A model generated the notes under the pieces. The model did no database searches and was not told where the DNA came from. It saw only the letters and a list, made by a program, of their open reading frames with translations. DNA of 64,000 bases from Nansenia antarctica (lineage: Eukaryota > Chordata > Actinopteri > Argentiniformes > Microstomatidae), in the NCBI GenBank assembly GCA_963989245.1, contig OZ022346.1:56306809-56370808 (forward strand). The letters are read 5' to 3'. Numbering within the stretch: the stretch's first letter is position 1; each line of letters starts with the position of its first letter. A program made the translations under genes and the position numbers. This document shows, piece by piece, positions 8,593-17,853 of the stretch.

Positions 8593-9080
8593 CAGTGTAG
8601 CGAACGGGAACTGGACAGTGTAACTCGCCCCATGCGGGAGTCGAACCCCGATCTCCGGCATAACCGACGGCCGCGCTACCCCAACACCAAGAGAGTTAAC
8701 TCCCTTGGTGGAGCTGTTAACGGGCCTCATACAGGATCGTTACACTATCCTCACCGTTCGGGAGAGCGTGCCCTCACGCTTCACTATGTCAAGTCCCTCA
8801 CGTGGACACGGCTCTCCGATGGCCTTCCTTTCATCCCAACTTTCTGACACCAGTGTACACATAGAATTTTCATTTAAAACGCATCACTCAGGATAAAAAC
8901 ATTTGCTATATTAAATTAACAAAGGCATTCACAACAAAAGGCATTCGTTTTGGCATTACATGTTATTAAAAAGGTAATTTGTTAATGATAACGATAAATA
9001 AAACAAACCTTTAAAAGTTTAAAATCATACACATTAGTATCGGGGGCATTGGGTGTGAAATTGCTTAGTTTCTGAAACGG
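8593..9080. repeat. Spacer D with tRNA-like segment (copy 2)
   Basis: Near-identical to the 6861 copy, including the B-box sequence (8637-8647, minus strand). It separates the two direct 1,732-bp repeats. Confidence 0.65.
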
Positions 9081-9094
9081 TGCGTCTCCTCGTC

Positions 9095-10138
9095 CTATCG
9101 CAAGTGTACGGGGAGGCCGTAGACCACAGGCGCAGCTCCTGTGATGTATTTGAGTTGGGTGGCCTGGCGGGAGGAGTCCATGTGGTCCAGGAGAGCGGCC
9201 CCAGGGCCTGCAGACATCCAGGACTGCAGCAGGGCCGTGGTGAAGCGTTCCATGTCCACGTTGGTAACGTCCCACAGGTTCCCCAGAACCAACGGGCAGC
9301 CTGCCATTAGGTAGTTGAGGATGATGCCAGACCCCTCCAGCTCCCCACGCACAGCCAGAGCAGCACTGCTGCAGCCAAACAGCATACAGCCGGCCCTCTG
9401 GTGGCAGCGGTGGGGTCCGGGTCTTAATCCTAGAGCAATGCTTCTGGAACTGTTCGTGTGCCTCTCTTCTTCTTCTTCTTCTTTCTCCTCCTCACCTGGG
9501 GTGATCGGTTTTCTCTCCAGTTTCAAGTCTGCAGGGATGTGCTCTCCAAGCACCTTCTTAGTGGGGGTGGCACAGGGTGGTTTGAAGAAGGTATCATCCC
9601 CAGTGCTAATAGCTGTAGGGTCTTGAATGGAAAATGAATCTTTAGACCCATCGTCCAGATCACATGAGTCCACAGTAGAGGTCTTAGTGTCCATGTTGCG
9701 ACACTTCTCATGATCACACAGGCAGTTCTCGCCACAGGTCATTGCTCCCTTACGGCACCGGCAGAGCTTGTTGCCACAGCGACCCTTGCACGCACACCCT
9801 GTTGCCTTGGCTCTCTTGCGGCCTTTGTCATTCTTCTTGGGGCACCACTCTTCCACCACCTCCTCCTCAGATTCAGATTCAGAGTCAGACACCAGCTCCT
9901 CATATTTAATGGCCATCTTCACGGGTGCCTTGGCTGTAGTGCCACGCCGTCCTTTGGGCTTTGGTGGGACGTAATCAAAGGAGTCCTCTAGGGTTTGTGT
10001 AGACACTGGCAGGTGGCTGTTGATTTTATTTGTCCGGCGTGTCGCCCTCATTTTGCTAAGCTGCCGCACTAACTGGAGTGTGTGTGATTTGCTCAGAGTG
10101 GATGTGTGGTGTCTTCTTATGTTTTCATTCCATTTCAT
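9095..10138 (-). CDS. K6: KIF4 tail fused to separase C-terminus (347 codons)
   Basis: Direct neighbour duplicate of K5, differing at the CLCD (Leu) position and at a T/C in GTCTTCTTATG, which shows it is not a simple assembly echo of K5. Both separase signature blocks (FGCSSAALA, GNLWDVT) are intact. Confidence 0.7.
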   Translation of the reverse strand: MKWNENIRRHHTSTLSKSHTLQLVRQLSKMRATRRTNKINSHLPVSTQTLEDSFDYVPPKPKGRRGTTAKAPVKMAIKYEELVSDSESESEEEVVEEWCPKKNDKGRKRAKATGCACKGRCGNKLCRCRKGAMTCGENCLCDHEKCRNMDTKTSTVDSCDLDDGSKDSFSIQDPTAISTGDDTFFKPPCATPTKKVLGEHIPADLKLERKPITPGEEEKEEEEEERHTNSSRSIALGLRPGPHRCHQRAGCMLFGCSSAALAVRGELEGSGIILNYLMAGCPLVLGNLWDVTNVDMERFTTALLQSWMSAGPGAALLDHMDSSRQATQLKYITGAAPVVYGLPVHLR

Positions 10139-10320
10139 TTATTTATTTTTGCACATGAGATTGTCATACATTTTTATGTGCCCTATACAATTAATTAATT
10201 TCCCCATGGGCAAAAAAGGAGCAGGAGCAAGTCAAGTCAAATAAATCAAATTAATCCGAAGTCACGCCAAAAGTGCAGCCTTCAAACCCCCTGCCGACTC
10301 CTGAAGAAGGCAAATCTTGG

Positions 10321-11082
10321 TCACAGGCCTGCAGAGACAGCTGGTCCGGGTCTTAATCCTAGAGCAATGCTTCTGGAACTGTTCGTGTGCCTCTCTTCTT
10401 CTTCTTCTTCTTCTTCTTCTTCTTCTTTCTCCTCCTCACCTGGGGTGATCGGTTTTCTCTCCAGTTTCAAGTCTGCAGGGATGTGCTCTCCAAGCACCTT
10501 CTTAGTGGGGGTGGCACAGGGTGGTTTGAAGAAGGTATCATCCCCAGTGCTAATAGCTGTAGGGTCTTGAATGGAAAATGAATCTTTAGACCCATCGTCC
10601 AGATCACATGAGTCCACAGTAGAGGTCTTAGTGTCCATGTTGCGACACTTCTCATGATCACACTGGCAGTTCTCGCCACAGGTCATTGCTCCCTTACGGC
10701 ACCGGCAGAGCTTGTTGCCACAGCGACCCTTGCACGCACACCCTGTTGCCTTGGCTCTCTTGCGGCCTTTGTCTTTCTTCTTGGGGCACCACTCTTCCAC
10801 CACCTCCTCCTCAGATTCAGATTCAGAGTCAGACACCAGCTCCTCATATTTAATGGCCATCTTCACGGGTGCCTTGGCTGTAGTGCCACGCCGTCCTTTG
10901 GGCTTTGGTGGGACGTAATCAAAGGAGTCCTCTAGGGTTTGTGTAGACACTGGCAGGTGGCTGTTGATTTTATTTGTCCGGCGTGTCGCCCTCATTTTGC
11001 TAAGCTGCCGCACTAACTGGAGTGTGTGTGATTTGCTCAGAGTGGATGTGTGGTGTCTGTCTTCTTGTCCCCTGTTCACCAT
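10321..11082 (-). CDS. kif4: K7: KIF4 tail with the longest Glu tract
   Basis: 253 codons. The TTC run near 10395-10427 is the longest in the window, giving about a dozen Glu residues with the frame kept. The copy reads KKKDKG where others have KKNDKG. Its start region MVNRGQEDRHHTS comes from GCNA-side sequence joined at GAAGACA/GACACC, the junction used by every unit that has a GCNA exon on its right. Confidence 0.62.
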   Translation of the reverse strand: MVNRGQEDRHHTSTLSKSHTLQLVRQLSKMRATRRTNKINSHLPVSTQTLEDSFDYVPPKPKGRRGTTAKAPVKMAIKYEELVSDSESESEEEVVEEWCPKKKDKGRKRAKATGCACKGRCGNKLCRCRKGAMTCGENCQCDHEKCRNMDTKTSTVDSCDLDDGSKDSFSIQDPTAISTGDDTFFKPPCATPTKKVLGEHIPADLKLERKPITPGEEEKEEEEEEEEEEERHTNSSRSIALGLRPGPAVSAGL

Positions 11083-11322
11083 GGCAACACACCAGAGTTT
11101 TGTTGAGACACAGAGTTAATACTTTGCTAAAACTACACCCATAATGTATGTGGATGCTAATGCTAACTCCATTTCAACATTGACGCAATTCACCTTGGAG
11201 TACAAACAGTGTACATTTCTTAATCCAATCCTGTATCACAAATAAATGCTTTTCTTTTTCTGCCAACCTTGTTCTCTTCTCGTCAATGCAGGAAAAGAGA
11301 GAAAACAAACAAAGAGACAAAC

Positions 11323-11542
11323 CTCTCTGTGTCCAGAGACTTGGAGTGGCGCCCGATCGTGTTCTCGCAGCGCTTGCACTGGTACTTGAATTTGTAGTTG
11401 ATGTCGTAGCTGTGGCAGCGGGTGACCATGGGCAGCTCGGGGTGGGCCAGCGTGGCCTTGCGTGCGTAGATCTGCCATCCCTCACTCCGTTTATCAGCCA
11501 GGTGGCAGCGTGGCACATCTCATGCACCAGTGTGTCCCGCAC
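11323..11542 (-). pseudogene. gcna: GCNA SprT exon remnant 1
   Basis: The first frame encodes RDTLVHEMCHAATWLINGVRDG with the SprT zinc motif HExxH. A 16-bp deletion relative to the fused copies then removes HGPFWK and shifts the frame. The second frame gives WQIYARKATLAHPELP, TRCHSYDINYKFKYQC and SKSLDTER. The sequence after DTER (GTTTGTCTCTTTG) diverges from the fused copies and looks like the start of an intron. Known: the third zinc ligand of SprT proteases is the His in DGHG, the one deleted here. On the right it meets AGGCCCGGATTAACC repeat sequence and a poly-C run; a T-rich stretch leads to the ERCC6L breakpoint. Confidence 0.8.
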
Positions 11543-11696
11543 AGGCCCGGATTAACCCCCTAGGGTGCCCTAGGGTGACCAGACTTGATGTGTGCCCCCC
11601 CCCCAACACACACACTTTTTTGTTTGTTTGTTTACTTTGCAAGTGAAAATTTGATATTTACTATGGTTACAAAAACCATAGATTTACAAGAGCATA
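11543..11696. repeat. Poly-C and palindrome flank of GCNA exon
   Basis: Contains GGTGCCCTAGGGTGACC, a C run of variable length between copies, ACACACAC, (TTTG)n, and the hairpin CTATGGTT-ACAAA-AACCATAG at 11661-11681. It ends at the CATA where the ERCC6L segment begins. Equivalent flanks follow the other GCNA remnants. Confidence 0.6.
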
Positions 11697-11819
11697 CTCT
11701 TCAGTGTAAGTGCTTTCAGTATATATCAGCTATCAGTGCTTTCCCATATTCACTAAGGTTTCATACCTCTTCCCCTCCGTCACAGATGGGGAATCACTGT
11801 TGAGGGGTTTAGCTTTTTG

Positions 11820-13916
11820 CTATGTGCAATCTCTGCCAGTAGTACACTGGTCCATTCTTTCATCAGAAGCAAGTTCAAGATCATTGGTAGATTCCTCCAG
11901 ACTACTTTCTTCCTCCTCTCCAATATCAGATTCAGCAACATGCATAGACTCAAGTCCCTCTTCCTCACTCTCTTCAGCAGATTCAGCAACATGCATAGAC
12001 TCCAGTCCCTCTTCCTCACTCTCTTCAGCAGATTCAGCAACATGCAAAGACTCAAGTCCCCCTTCCTCACTCTCTTCAGCATTCTCAGTGTTTAAAGTTT
12101 CCCCAGTGGGTTCCTCCTCCTCATGAGATCCACCTTTCTCACCTCCATCACTTACATCATTAGACTGCTCCTGTGAAACTTCGTCTGTGTTATCTTCTGT
12201 GTCACTGAGGTCTTCCACATCTTCAATTACTGATTCCACAAGGGAGCGTCTTGAGGCCACAGAGGTGTTCAATCCAAAGCCCTTGAAGGAACTGGTTCTG
12301 ACAGATTTTGGTGTAGAGGATCCTAAACCTTTGAAAGATTCATCCAATCCACTGGTCATCAAGTGGGGTGTCTCCTCATCCTCCTCACTATCATAAATTA
12401 CTGCTACTCGTTTCCTTTTTCGGAATATAATAAATGAGTTATCTGCGGTGTGGTATGAGTCAGATGCTAGGGAGTCACTGGCAGTTCCTACATTCTGTTC
12501 AACAGCTCTATTCTTAGTAGGCCTTTCATCTGGATTTAAACTGTCATCCATCTGGAACCCAGAATTCCCCTCATGGATATCATCCTCCTCTGGAAACACA
12601 TCAGTAGCACTGTCTTCTAACTGTAAATTGAAGTTTCCTTCAAAAGCCTCAATCCCAGCATCAATTTTCAAAGGTGTGTCTGCATGACTCCCTTGGCTCA
12701 TCTTGGACATCTGCAGGATGTCCTTCATGGATTTGACAGGAGAGTCCCTCTCTTCCATAGTGGAATTATCTTGGTATAATGACAAGTTCTGCCATTGTGG
12801 GGATGCATTTACATGTTGTGGTGCATCTTCATCAACAGCTGAGGAAACATTCTGGCTTGTGCTATTCTCCAAACCAATAACATTGTCATCTTTCACAGTT
12901 GATGATGCATCCAAAACCTCTTGAACGGACATAAAAAACACGGACAACTCAAGAGACTTGTCTATTGGAGAATCATGGTTGCTGTTTAGCAATTCTTCCT
13001 CACTTGCATCTTTTGAAGTGGGTTCTTCATTGTCAATACTTTCATCTACAGCTAGATCAATGAAGTTGTTACTGAGATTTTGGACATCATCCTCATCACC
13101 CGACCCAGATTGAGTAAGATCCACCAATGCAGGAGAGTTGTTGAAATTGGTCTCATGGCTAGGAACGGAGGGACTGAGCTTTCTATCCTTGGATTTCCTG
13201 TCAGTTGACGTCACTGTGTTGTGCTGAGCTGGTTTTCGCAACCAGGCTGGCTCTGTGTTTGATGCAATGCTGTCAGCTAGCTGCATATGCAACTCTGACA
13301 CGGCCTTCATCAGGTCCTCAGCTTTTTGCACCCTGTTCTGTATGTAGTGGTCTGCTTCTTGATCCTCAGGGGCATCTTCATGGTTATCCACTTCTTTTGA
13401 GAACATGAGGTCATGATCAGAGATCCCAAATATCTCCATGGAGTGAAGGATGGCAATGTGCTCATCCAACTGAGTATCTGTGCGCCTTTGTCTGGAGTGC
13501 AGTGACTGCAACTGCAACTGTGTTGATGAAGATCGCGTGTCCTGCAGTGTGAAAAGTTCTTTCAAATCTTGTTTGGTGAAGTACCGGAATGGATTTTTCT
13601 TGTCCCCGGTGGTCTGTCTGATCAAGGAGTCTTTGAACACCTGCCGTCTGTATATCTTCTCCTCCACTGTGCCACAAGTGATCAGTCTGTATATAATGAC
13701 ATTTTCAGTTTGTCCAATGCGATAGGCCCTGTCAACAGCCTGGGCGTCAGTGGCTGGATTCCAACTGGGATCAAAAATAACAACTCTGTTTGCCGCTGTT
13801 AATGTGATGCCAACTCCTCCCACTTGAGTGGTCAGGAGAAACACAGAGTATTGCTTGCTGGTCTGGAAAAGTGTGATCCGTCTCTCTCTCCGCGAGTTGA
13901 GTAACAGTGTCATCAA
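11820..13916 (-). CDS. ercc6l: ERCC6L (PICH), C-terminal part of exon 2
   Basis: The true ERCC6L reading starts near 13890. It has the helicase C-lobe blocks FLLTTQVGGVG, FDPSWNPATDAQAVDRAYRIGQ (motif VI with the Arg finger) and RLITCGTVEEKIYRRQVFKDSL. Next comes GISDHDLM, a long Ser/Asp/Glu-rich linker, the PICH family segment SVASRRSLVESVIEDVEDL, and three 17-residue acidic repeats (ESEEEGLESMHVAESAE type). Known: PICH is an SNF2 translocase on ultrafine anaphase bridges. The frame stops at TAG without the C-terminal TPR of vertebrate ERCC6L; the sequence to 11696 shows no TPR either, so the 3' end is probably truncated. It is separated from the upstream half by a frameshift in a (GA) run. 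Confidence 0.9.
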   Translation of the reverse strand: MMTLLLNSRRERRITLFQTSKQYSVFLLTTQVGGVGITLTAANRVVIFDPSWNPATDAQAVDRAYRIGQTENVIIYRLITCGTVEEKIYRRQVFKDSLIRQTTGDKKNPFRYFTKQDLKELFTLQDTRSSSTQLQLQSLHSRQRRTDTQLDEHIAILHSMEIFGISDHDLMFSKEVDNHEDAPEDQEADHYIQNRVQKAEDLMKAVSELHMQLADSIASNTEPAWLRKPAQHNTVTSTDRKSKDRKLSPSVPSHETNFNNSPALVDLTQSGSGDEDDVQNLSNNFIDLAVDESIDNEEPTSKDASEEELLNSNHDSPIDKSLELSVFFMSVQEVLDASSTVKDDNVIGLENSTSQNVSSAVDEDAPQHVNASPQWQNLSLYQDNSTMEERDSPVKSMKDILQMSKMSQGSHADTPLKIDAGIEAFEGNFNLQLEDSATDVFPEEDDIHEGNSGFQMDDSLNPDERPTKNRAVEQNVGTASDSLASDSYHTADNSFIIFRKRKRVAVIYDSEEDEETPHLMTSGLDESFKGLGSSTPKSVRTSSFKGFGLNTSVASRRSLVESVIEDVEDLSDTEDNTDEVSQEQSNDVSDGGEKGGSHEEEEPTGETLNTENAEESEEGGLESLHVAESAEESEEEGLESMHVAESAEESEEEGLESMHVAESDIGEEEESSLEESTNDLELASDERMDQCTTGRDCT
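11929..12083 (-). repeat. Three 51-bp coding repeats in ERCC6L
   Basis: Three tandem 51-bp units encode 17 residues each (core GLESMHVAES), in frame within the acidic C-terminal region. The divergent first protein unit reads GGLESLHVAES. Confidence 0.8.
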
Positions 13917-15385
13917 TTCTCACTACCTTGAAACGCTTGTTGACTAGAATCCGATGGATGATGTCCAACATCTTCCTTGACTGTGAGAAAACAAGTGTGC
14001 GATGGCCTTCTTGCTTCAGCTTCTCCAACAGTGCAATAAGAAACAGAAGTTTCCCAGATTCTGACATAAGGGTTTCATCAGAAATGTTGTCAATTCTGTT
14101 GGCAGCGGTCTCATTATCATCTTCTTGAAGGTTTGTGCCTGTTCCTTCTTCAAGGCCTAACTGAGCAACCGCCCTAGCAGAGAGAAGTCTTGGGTGGTCA
14201 CACAATTTCTTTAAGATATTCAGTTCAGCTAACGGTGACTTGGTGGTCATCAGCAGCTCCTTGATGTGATCCAGTGATATGAACTGGTTGTAGATGTCCT
14301 CTTGAATTGGGCTCAAGTAAGTCCAGATGATTAGGTCGTTCTTCCTGGTAAGAGTTGGCATTATTGCACCACCATTATTTAGCGGTTGGTTTTCCTTCTC
14401 TTCTGACTCCAAGTCTTTTTCACTGGCTTGCTTTTTGCTCTGCACTTCTGCCTTTGTCCTCCTCAGGAAGTATGGACTTATGATAGCCATGAGGTTCTCT
14501 GACATCCTGAGTCCCAGTGCCTTCTCACCAGGGGTGGCATCCTTCTCCCTTGCACGGGTGATGGGATTTTCATACTCTGTTTTGAAGGTTTTAGATGTAC
14601 CAAGGAGTGCCCCATGACAAGCAAAATCAAAAAGAGACCACATTTCTCTCAGGTTATTCTGTACAGGGGTGCCTGTAAGAAGTAGACGATTTATGGCAGG
14701 TATCGCGTGAGCACTTTTGGCAGTTTTAGTTGATGGGGATTTGATCTTGTGTGCCTCGTCCAAGATGACATAATCCCATTCGAATTCTTTGCCGTCGTAA
14801 GATGCGAGAAGCTCCCAGTTATTGATCAGCATTTGGTATGTGGTGATGATGGCACCACCTCTCCTTTGAATCCTCTCCAAGCTCCTGTTGCGTTCTGATT
14901 TGCTTGTACCATGGAACTCTTTAACTCTCATTCCAGGAGTCCATTTGGCAAATTCTTTGATCCAGTTCTTGATGAGTGAGGTTGGCATGACAAGCAGAGT
15001 ATGTTTCACCAATTCAGCATCATACATACCAGAGAGAAATGATATCACCTGAATTGTCTTCCCTAAGCCCATGTCATCGGCAAGGATTCCTCCATTCCGG
15101 CCATCTCTGTGGAGACCATACATGAAAGCAACTCCTTCTTTCTGATAATCATAGAGTTTGTCATAAAGTTCTTTGAAAAGCATAAGACCACTGTTGTTAA
15201 CATCAACAAACTCTTCATCATCAACCTCATCTGATTCTTGCCGTGCCATCTCTATAGCCTCTTCAATTTTCTTGATCCTATTCTGAAGTCTTTCATTTGG
15301 GTGGATGCCATGGGCCAATTTAAACAGTTCCAGCGATTTTGACATGTTTCCTTTTCTGGCAGCATCTTTTCCATCCTGAATGTAC
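13771..15385 (-). CDS. ercc6l: ERCC6L (PICH), N-terminal part of exon 2
   Basis: Exon 2 begins at 15385, just after the acceptor TTTTAAAG, with YIQDGKDAARKGN then MSKSLELFKLAHGIHPNERL, the N-terminal TPR. Numbering from the predicted start, the SNF2 ATPase has Walker A DDMGLGKT near 119-126, then TTYQMLINNW, the DEAH box VILDEAHKIKS, LLTGTPVQNN and LRRTKAEVQ. Then come LDHIKELLMTTKSPLAELN, KKLCDHPRLLSARA and LVFSQSRKMLD. Homology ends at TVTQLAERE near 13891; the last ~40 codons to 13771 are out of frame. The shift lies at (TC)5 13881-13890: two more bases would keep frame. It could be a real null mutation, a polymorphism or a consensus error. Confidence 0.93.
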
Positions 15386-16424
15386 CTTTAAAAGAAAAGA
15401 AAAGAAAAGAAAAGAAGGTTGAAAACATGTCAATGTCAATCTTTTCAGTAACAAAATGTAATTTAGGGGGTGAACCACAGAAAAAGTCATAAGACAATCT
15501 AATGAAGTAAGAGTTTAATTTGCAGCAAAGTTGATATAGGGAGATCAATGGTGGACATGCTACTGCATGCTGGAATCTTCCCAAAAGTATATGAAAATAT
15601 GCACTTACAAACAGTTATACAGTGTTACGTGTGTAAAGGAGTAATGTCAGCAAATTGTCACACTGTCTTTATGCATGTTTGCCATTGTTCATAATCGTAA
15701 GATGGTTGAAATCCTACATGATAGCCTATATATTACAGCATATTAGCCTCACCAATTCAATAGAGTAGGGACAAAACATTATTCCACTTTACCTTGATGC
15801 TATAACAGTACAATGACACTGTCATTACACTGTCATTCAGAATATATTAAGAATGTATTAACATGTAGCATTTTAGTAGATATTTGCAAGGTATATGGAA
15901 TTAAAGGGGAGTGTTTATGAGGGGAGTAAGGGCCGATCCCAATTCACCCCTACGGCTTCGTTTTGCACGTTCGCGTTTAGGGTAGGGGTGTCCCAATTCA
16001 TATTTGATCAAGGGCTAGGAGGAAGGGGGAGGGCTATCCCCGGCTTCATTTGGAGATTTTTTATTTTATTTTATTTTTTATTCATTTGTTCGGAGCCATA
16101 ACCCTCGCTCCCAGGATGCATTGAGAACCATCTCCAGAAATCAGATTTCGCTCTAGGCAATGTGGAAGACAGCCACAAATGTCATTAACTTTTGTAATTA
16201 ACTTTTTGTAATTTCTTATTAATAAAGATTAGAAAAATTACGATAACCATCTTATTATCTTAGTTTAATGTCATTTCAATGCATTATAGACCTTTTCTTT
16301 ACAACAAGCATAACAAAGAAAAAGCTATTATGCCGAGGTACTGTGCCTATGGTTAACATAGACTGTTCCACAGTCCAGCGCGCTCTGGTTTAGCAGTAGA
16401 GGACAATAATAGCAAAATTATTAC
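15386..16424 (-). other. ERCC6L intron 1
   Basis: A 1,039-bp intron bounded by GT (16424-16423) and AG (15387-15386) on the minus strand. It contains an (AAAAG)n run next to the acceptor and, at about 15900-16130, a segment with GGGCCGATCCCAATTCACCC resembling a fish MITE. The rest is A+T-rich and featureless. Confidence 0.65.
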
Positions 16425-16471
16425 CTGGGCACTTCCATTAGACTACCAAAGCAAGACACCGGAGCACTCAT
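16425..16471 (-). CDS. ercc6l: ERCC6L exon 1, predicted start
   Basis: The ATG at 16471 opens 15 codons (MSAPVSCFGSLMEVP) plus AG, followed by a good donor (CCCAG/GTAATA). Joined to exon 2 the split codon becomes Arg before YIQDGK. This matches the human gene, in which a short first exon also ends in Arg before a Tyr-Val/Ile TPR start. Phase and donor support it; the peptide itself is too short and variable for independent proof. Confidence 0.6.
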
Positions 16472-16846
16472 ATCTGCGCGTTTGTCAGAGGGTGACAGTC
16501 ACCCTGTTCCTCTACATCAAACACAGAGATTGTATGAGCGCCCGGCGTCCCAGTCCAATGGAAGCGTCAAGCACAGCCTTCCCATAGAAATACATCGGAG
16601 CGCAATTCACATTTCCAAGATGTACAATCCTGTTTATTTAGAAATAAATTATTACCTGTGGCATTTGACAGCGGATGATGGTAGACATATTTAATAGTTA
16701 GTAGTTAGTTTAAAGTTATCTATCTAACGTTAGGCTGATTTGTGCATGATAGGCACGCATTTTGGACCGTGGACAGCCAGCGTTCCTGTCACATCGGATT
16801 TCGAAACGCCATAAAAAAAAATCTGCGCTCCCTGTCTAACATATTA
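16472..16846. other. ERCC6L upstream region
   Basis: Presumed promoter and 5' flank of ERCC6L on the minus strand, with scattered CpGs. No TATA box at a convincing distance was seen. It ends at the breakpoint where CATATTACTACAG resumes the array. Confidence 0.35.
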
Positions 16847-17182
16847 CTACAGTACTGTAGACACTGGCAGGTGGCTGTTGATTTTATTTGTCCGGCGTGT
16901 CGCCCTCATTTTGCTAAGCTGCCGCACTAACTGGAGTGTGTGTGATTTGCTCAGAGTGGATGTGTGGTGTCTCCTTATGTTTTCATTTCATTTCATTTAT
17001 TTATTTTTGCACATGAGATTGTCATACATTTTTATGTGCCCTATACAATTAATTAATTTCCCCATGGGCAAAAAAGGAGCAGGAGCAAGTCAAGTCAAAT
17101 AAATCAAATTAATCCGAAGTCACGCCAAAAGTGCAGCCTTCAAACCCCCTGCCGACTCCTGAAGAAGGCAAATCTTGGTCAC
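16847..17182 (-). repeat. KIF4 short exon fragment plus spacer C (ERCC6L copy)
   Basis: Begins with the 14-bp perfect palindrome CTACAGTACTGTAG (16847-16860). On the minus strand KIF4 sequence (QLSKMRATRRTNKINSH, PVST) ends in TCTACA and runs into GTACTG, where full copies continue CAAACCC. This is either an exon with a GT donor or a breakpoint. Spacer C follows. Sister copies of fragment plus spacer: 27950-28285, 32310-32645, 40023-40358, 50702-51037, 53710-54045, 55409-55744, 58840-59175. Confidence 0.65.
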
Positions 17183-17853
17183 AGGCCTGCAGAGACAGCT
17201 GGTCCGGGTCTTAATCCTAGAGCAATGCTTCTGGAACTGTTCGTGTGCCTCTCTTCTTCTTCTTCTTTCTCCTCCTCACCTGGGGTGATCGGTTTTCTCT
17301 CCAGTTTCAAGTCTGCAGGGATGTGCTCTCCAAGCACCTTCTTAGTGGGGGTGGCACAGGGTGGTTTGAAGAAGGTATCATCCCCAGTGCTAATAGCTGT
17401 AGGGTCTTGAATGGAAAATGAATCTTTAGACCCATCGTCCAGATCACATGAGTCCACAGTAGAGGTCTTAGTGTCCATGTTGCGACACTTCTCATGATCA
17501 CACAGGCAGTTCTCGCCACAGGTCATTGCTCCCTTACGGCACCGGCAGAGCTTGTTGCCACAGCGACCCTTGCACGCACACCCTGTTGCCTTGGCTCTCT
17601 TGCGGCCTTTGTCATTCTTCTTGGGGCACCACTCTTCCACCACCAACTCCTCAGATTCAGATTCAGAGTCAGACACCAGCTCCTCATATTTAATGGCCAT
17701 CTTCACGGGTGCCTTGGCTGTAGTGCCACGCCGTCCTTTGGGCTTTGGTGGGACGTAATCAAAGGAGTCCTCTAGGGTTTGTGTAGACACTGGCAGGTGG
17801 CTGTTGATTTTATTTGTCCGGCGTGTCGCCCTCATTTTGCTAAGCTGCCGCAC
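17179..17853 (-). CDS. kif4: K8: KIF4 tail fragment
   Basis: 224 codons, Leu form, with ESEELVVEEW as in K4 but with an uninterrupted Glu tract. It is the last array unit before the minisatellite, which begins directly after its spacer at CTTGGTCAC. Confidence 0.65.
   Translation of the reverse strand: MRQLSKMRATRRTNKINSHLPVSTQTLEDSFDYVPPKPKGRRGTTAKAPVKMAIKYEELVSDSESESEELVVEEWCPKKNDKGRKRAKATGCACKGRCGNKLCRCRKGAMTCGENCLCDHEKCRNMDTKTSTVDSCDLDDGSKDSFSIQDPTAISTGDDTFFKPPCATPTKKVLGEHIPADLKLERKPITPGEEEKEEEEERHTNSSRSIALGLRPGPAVSAGL

Noticed and set aside
16482..16694. Plus-strand ORF near the ERCC6L start
   Set aside because: No recognisable domain; overlaps the presumed promoter.
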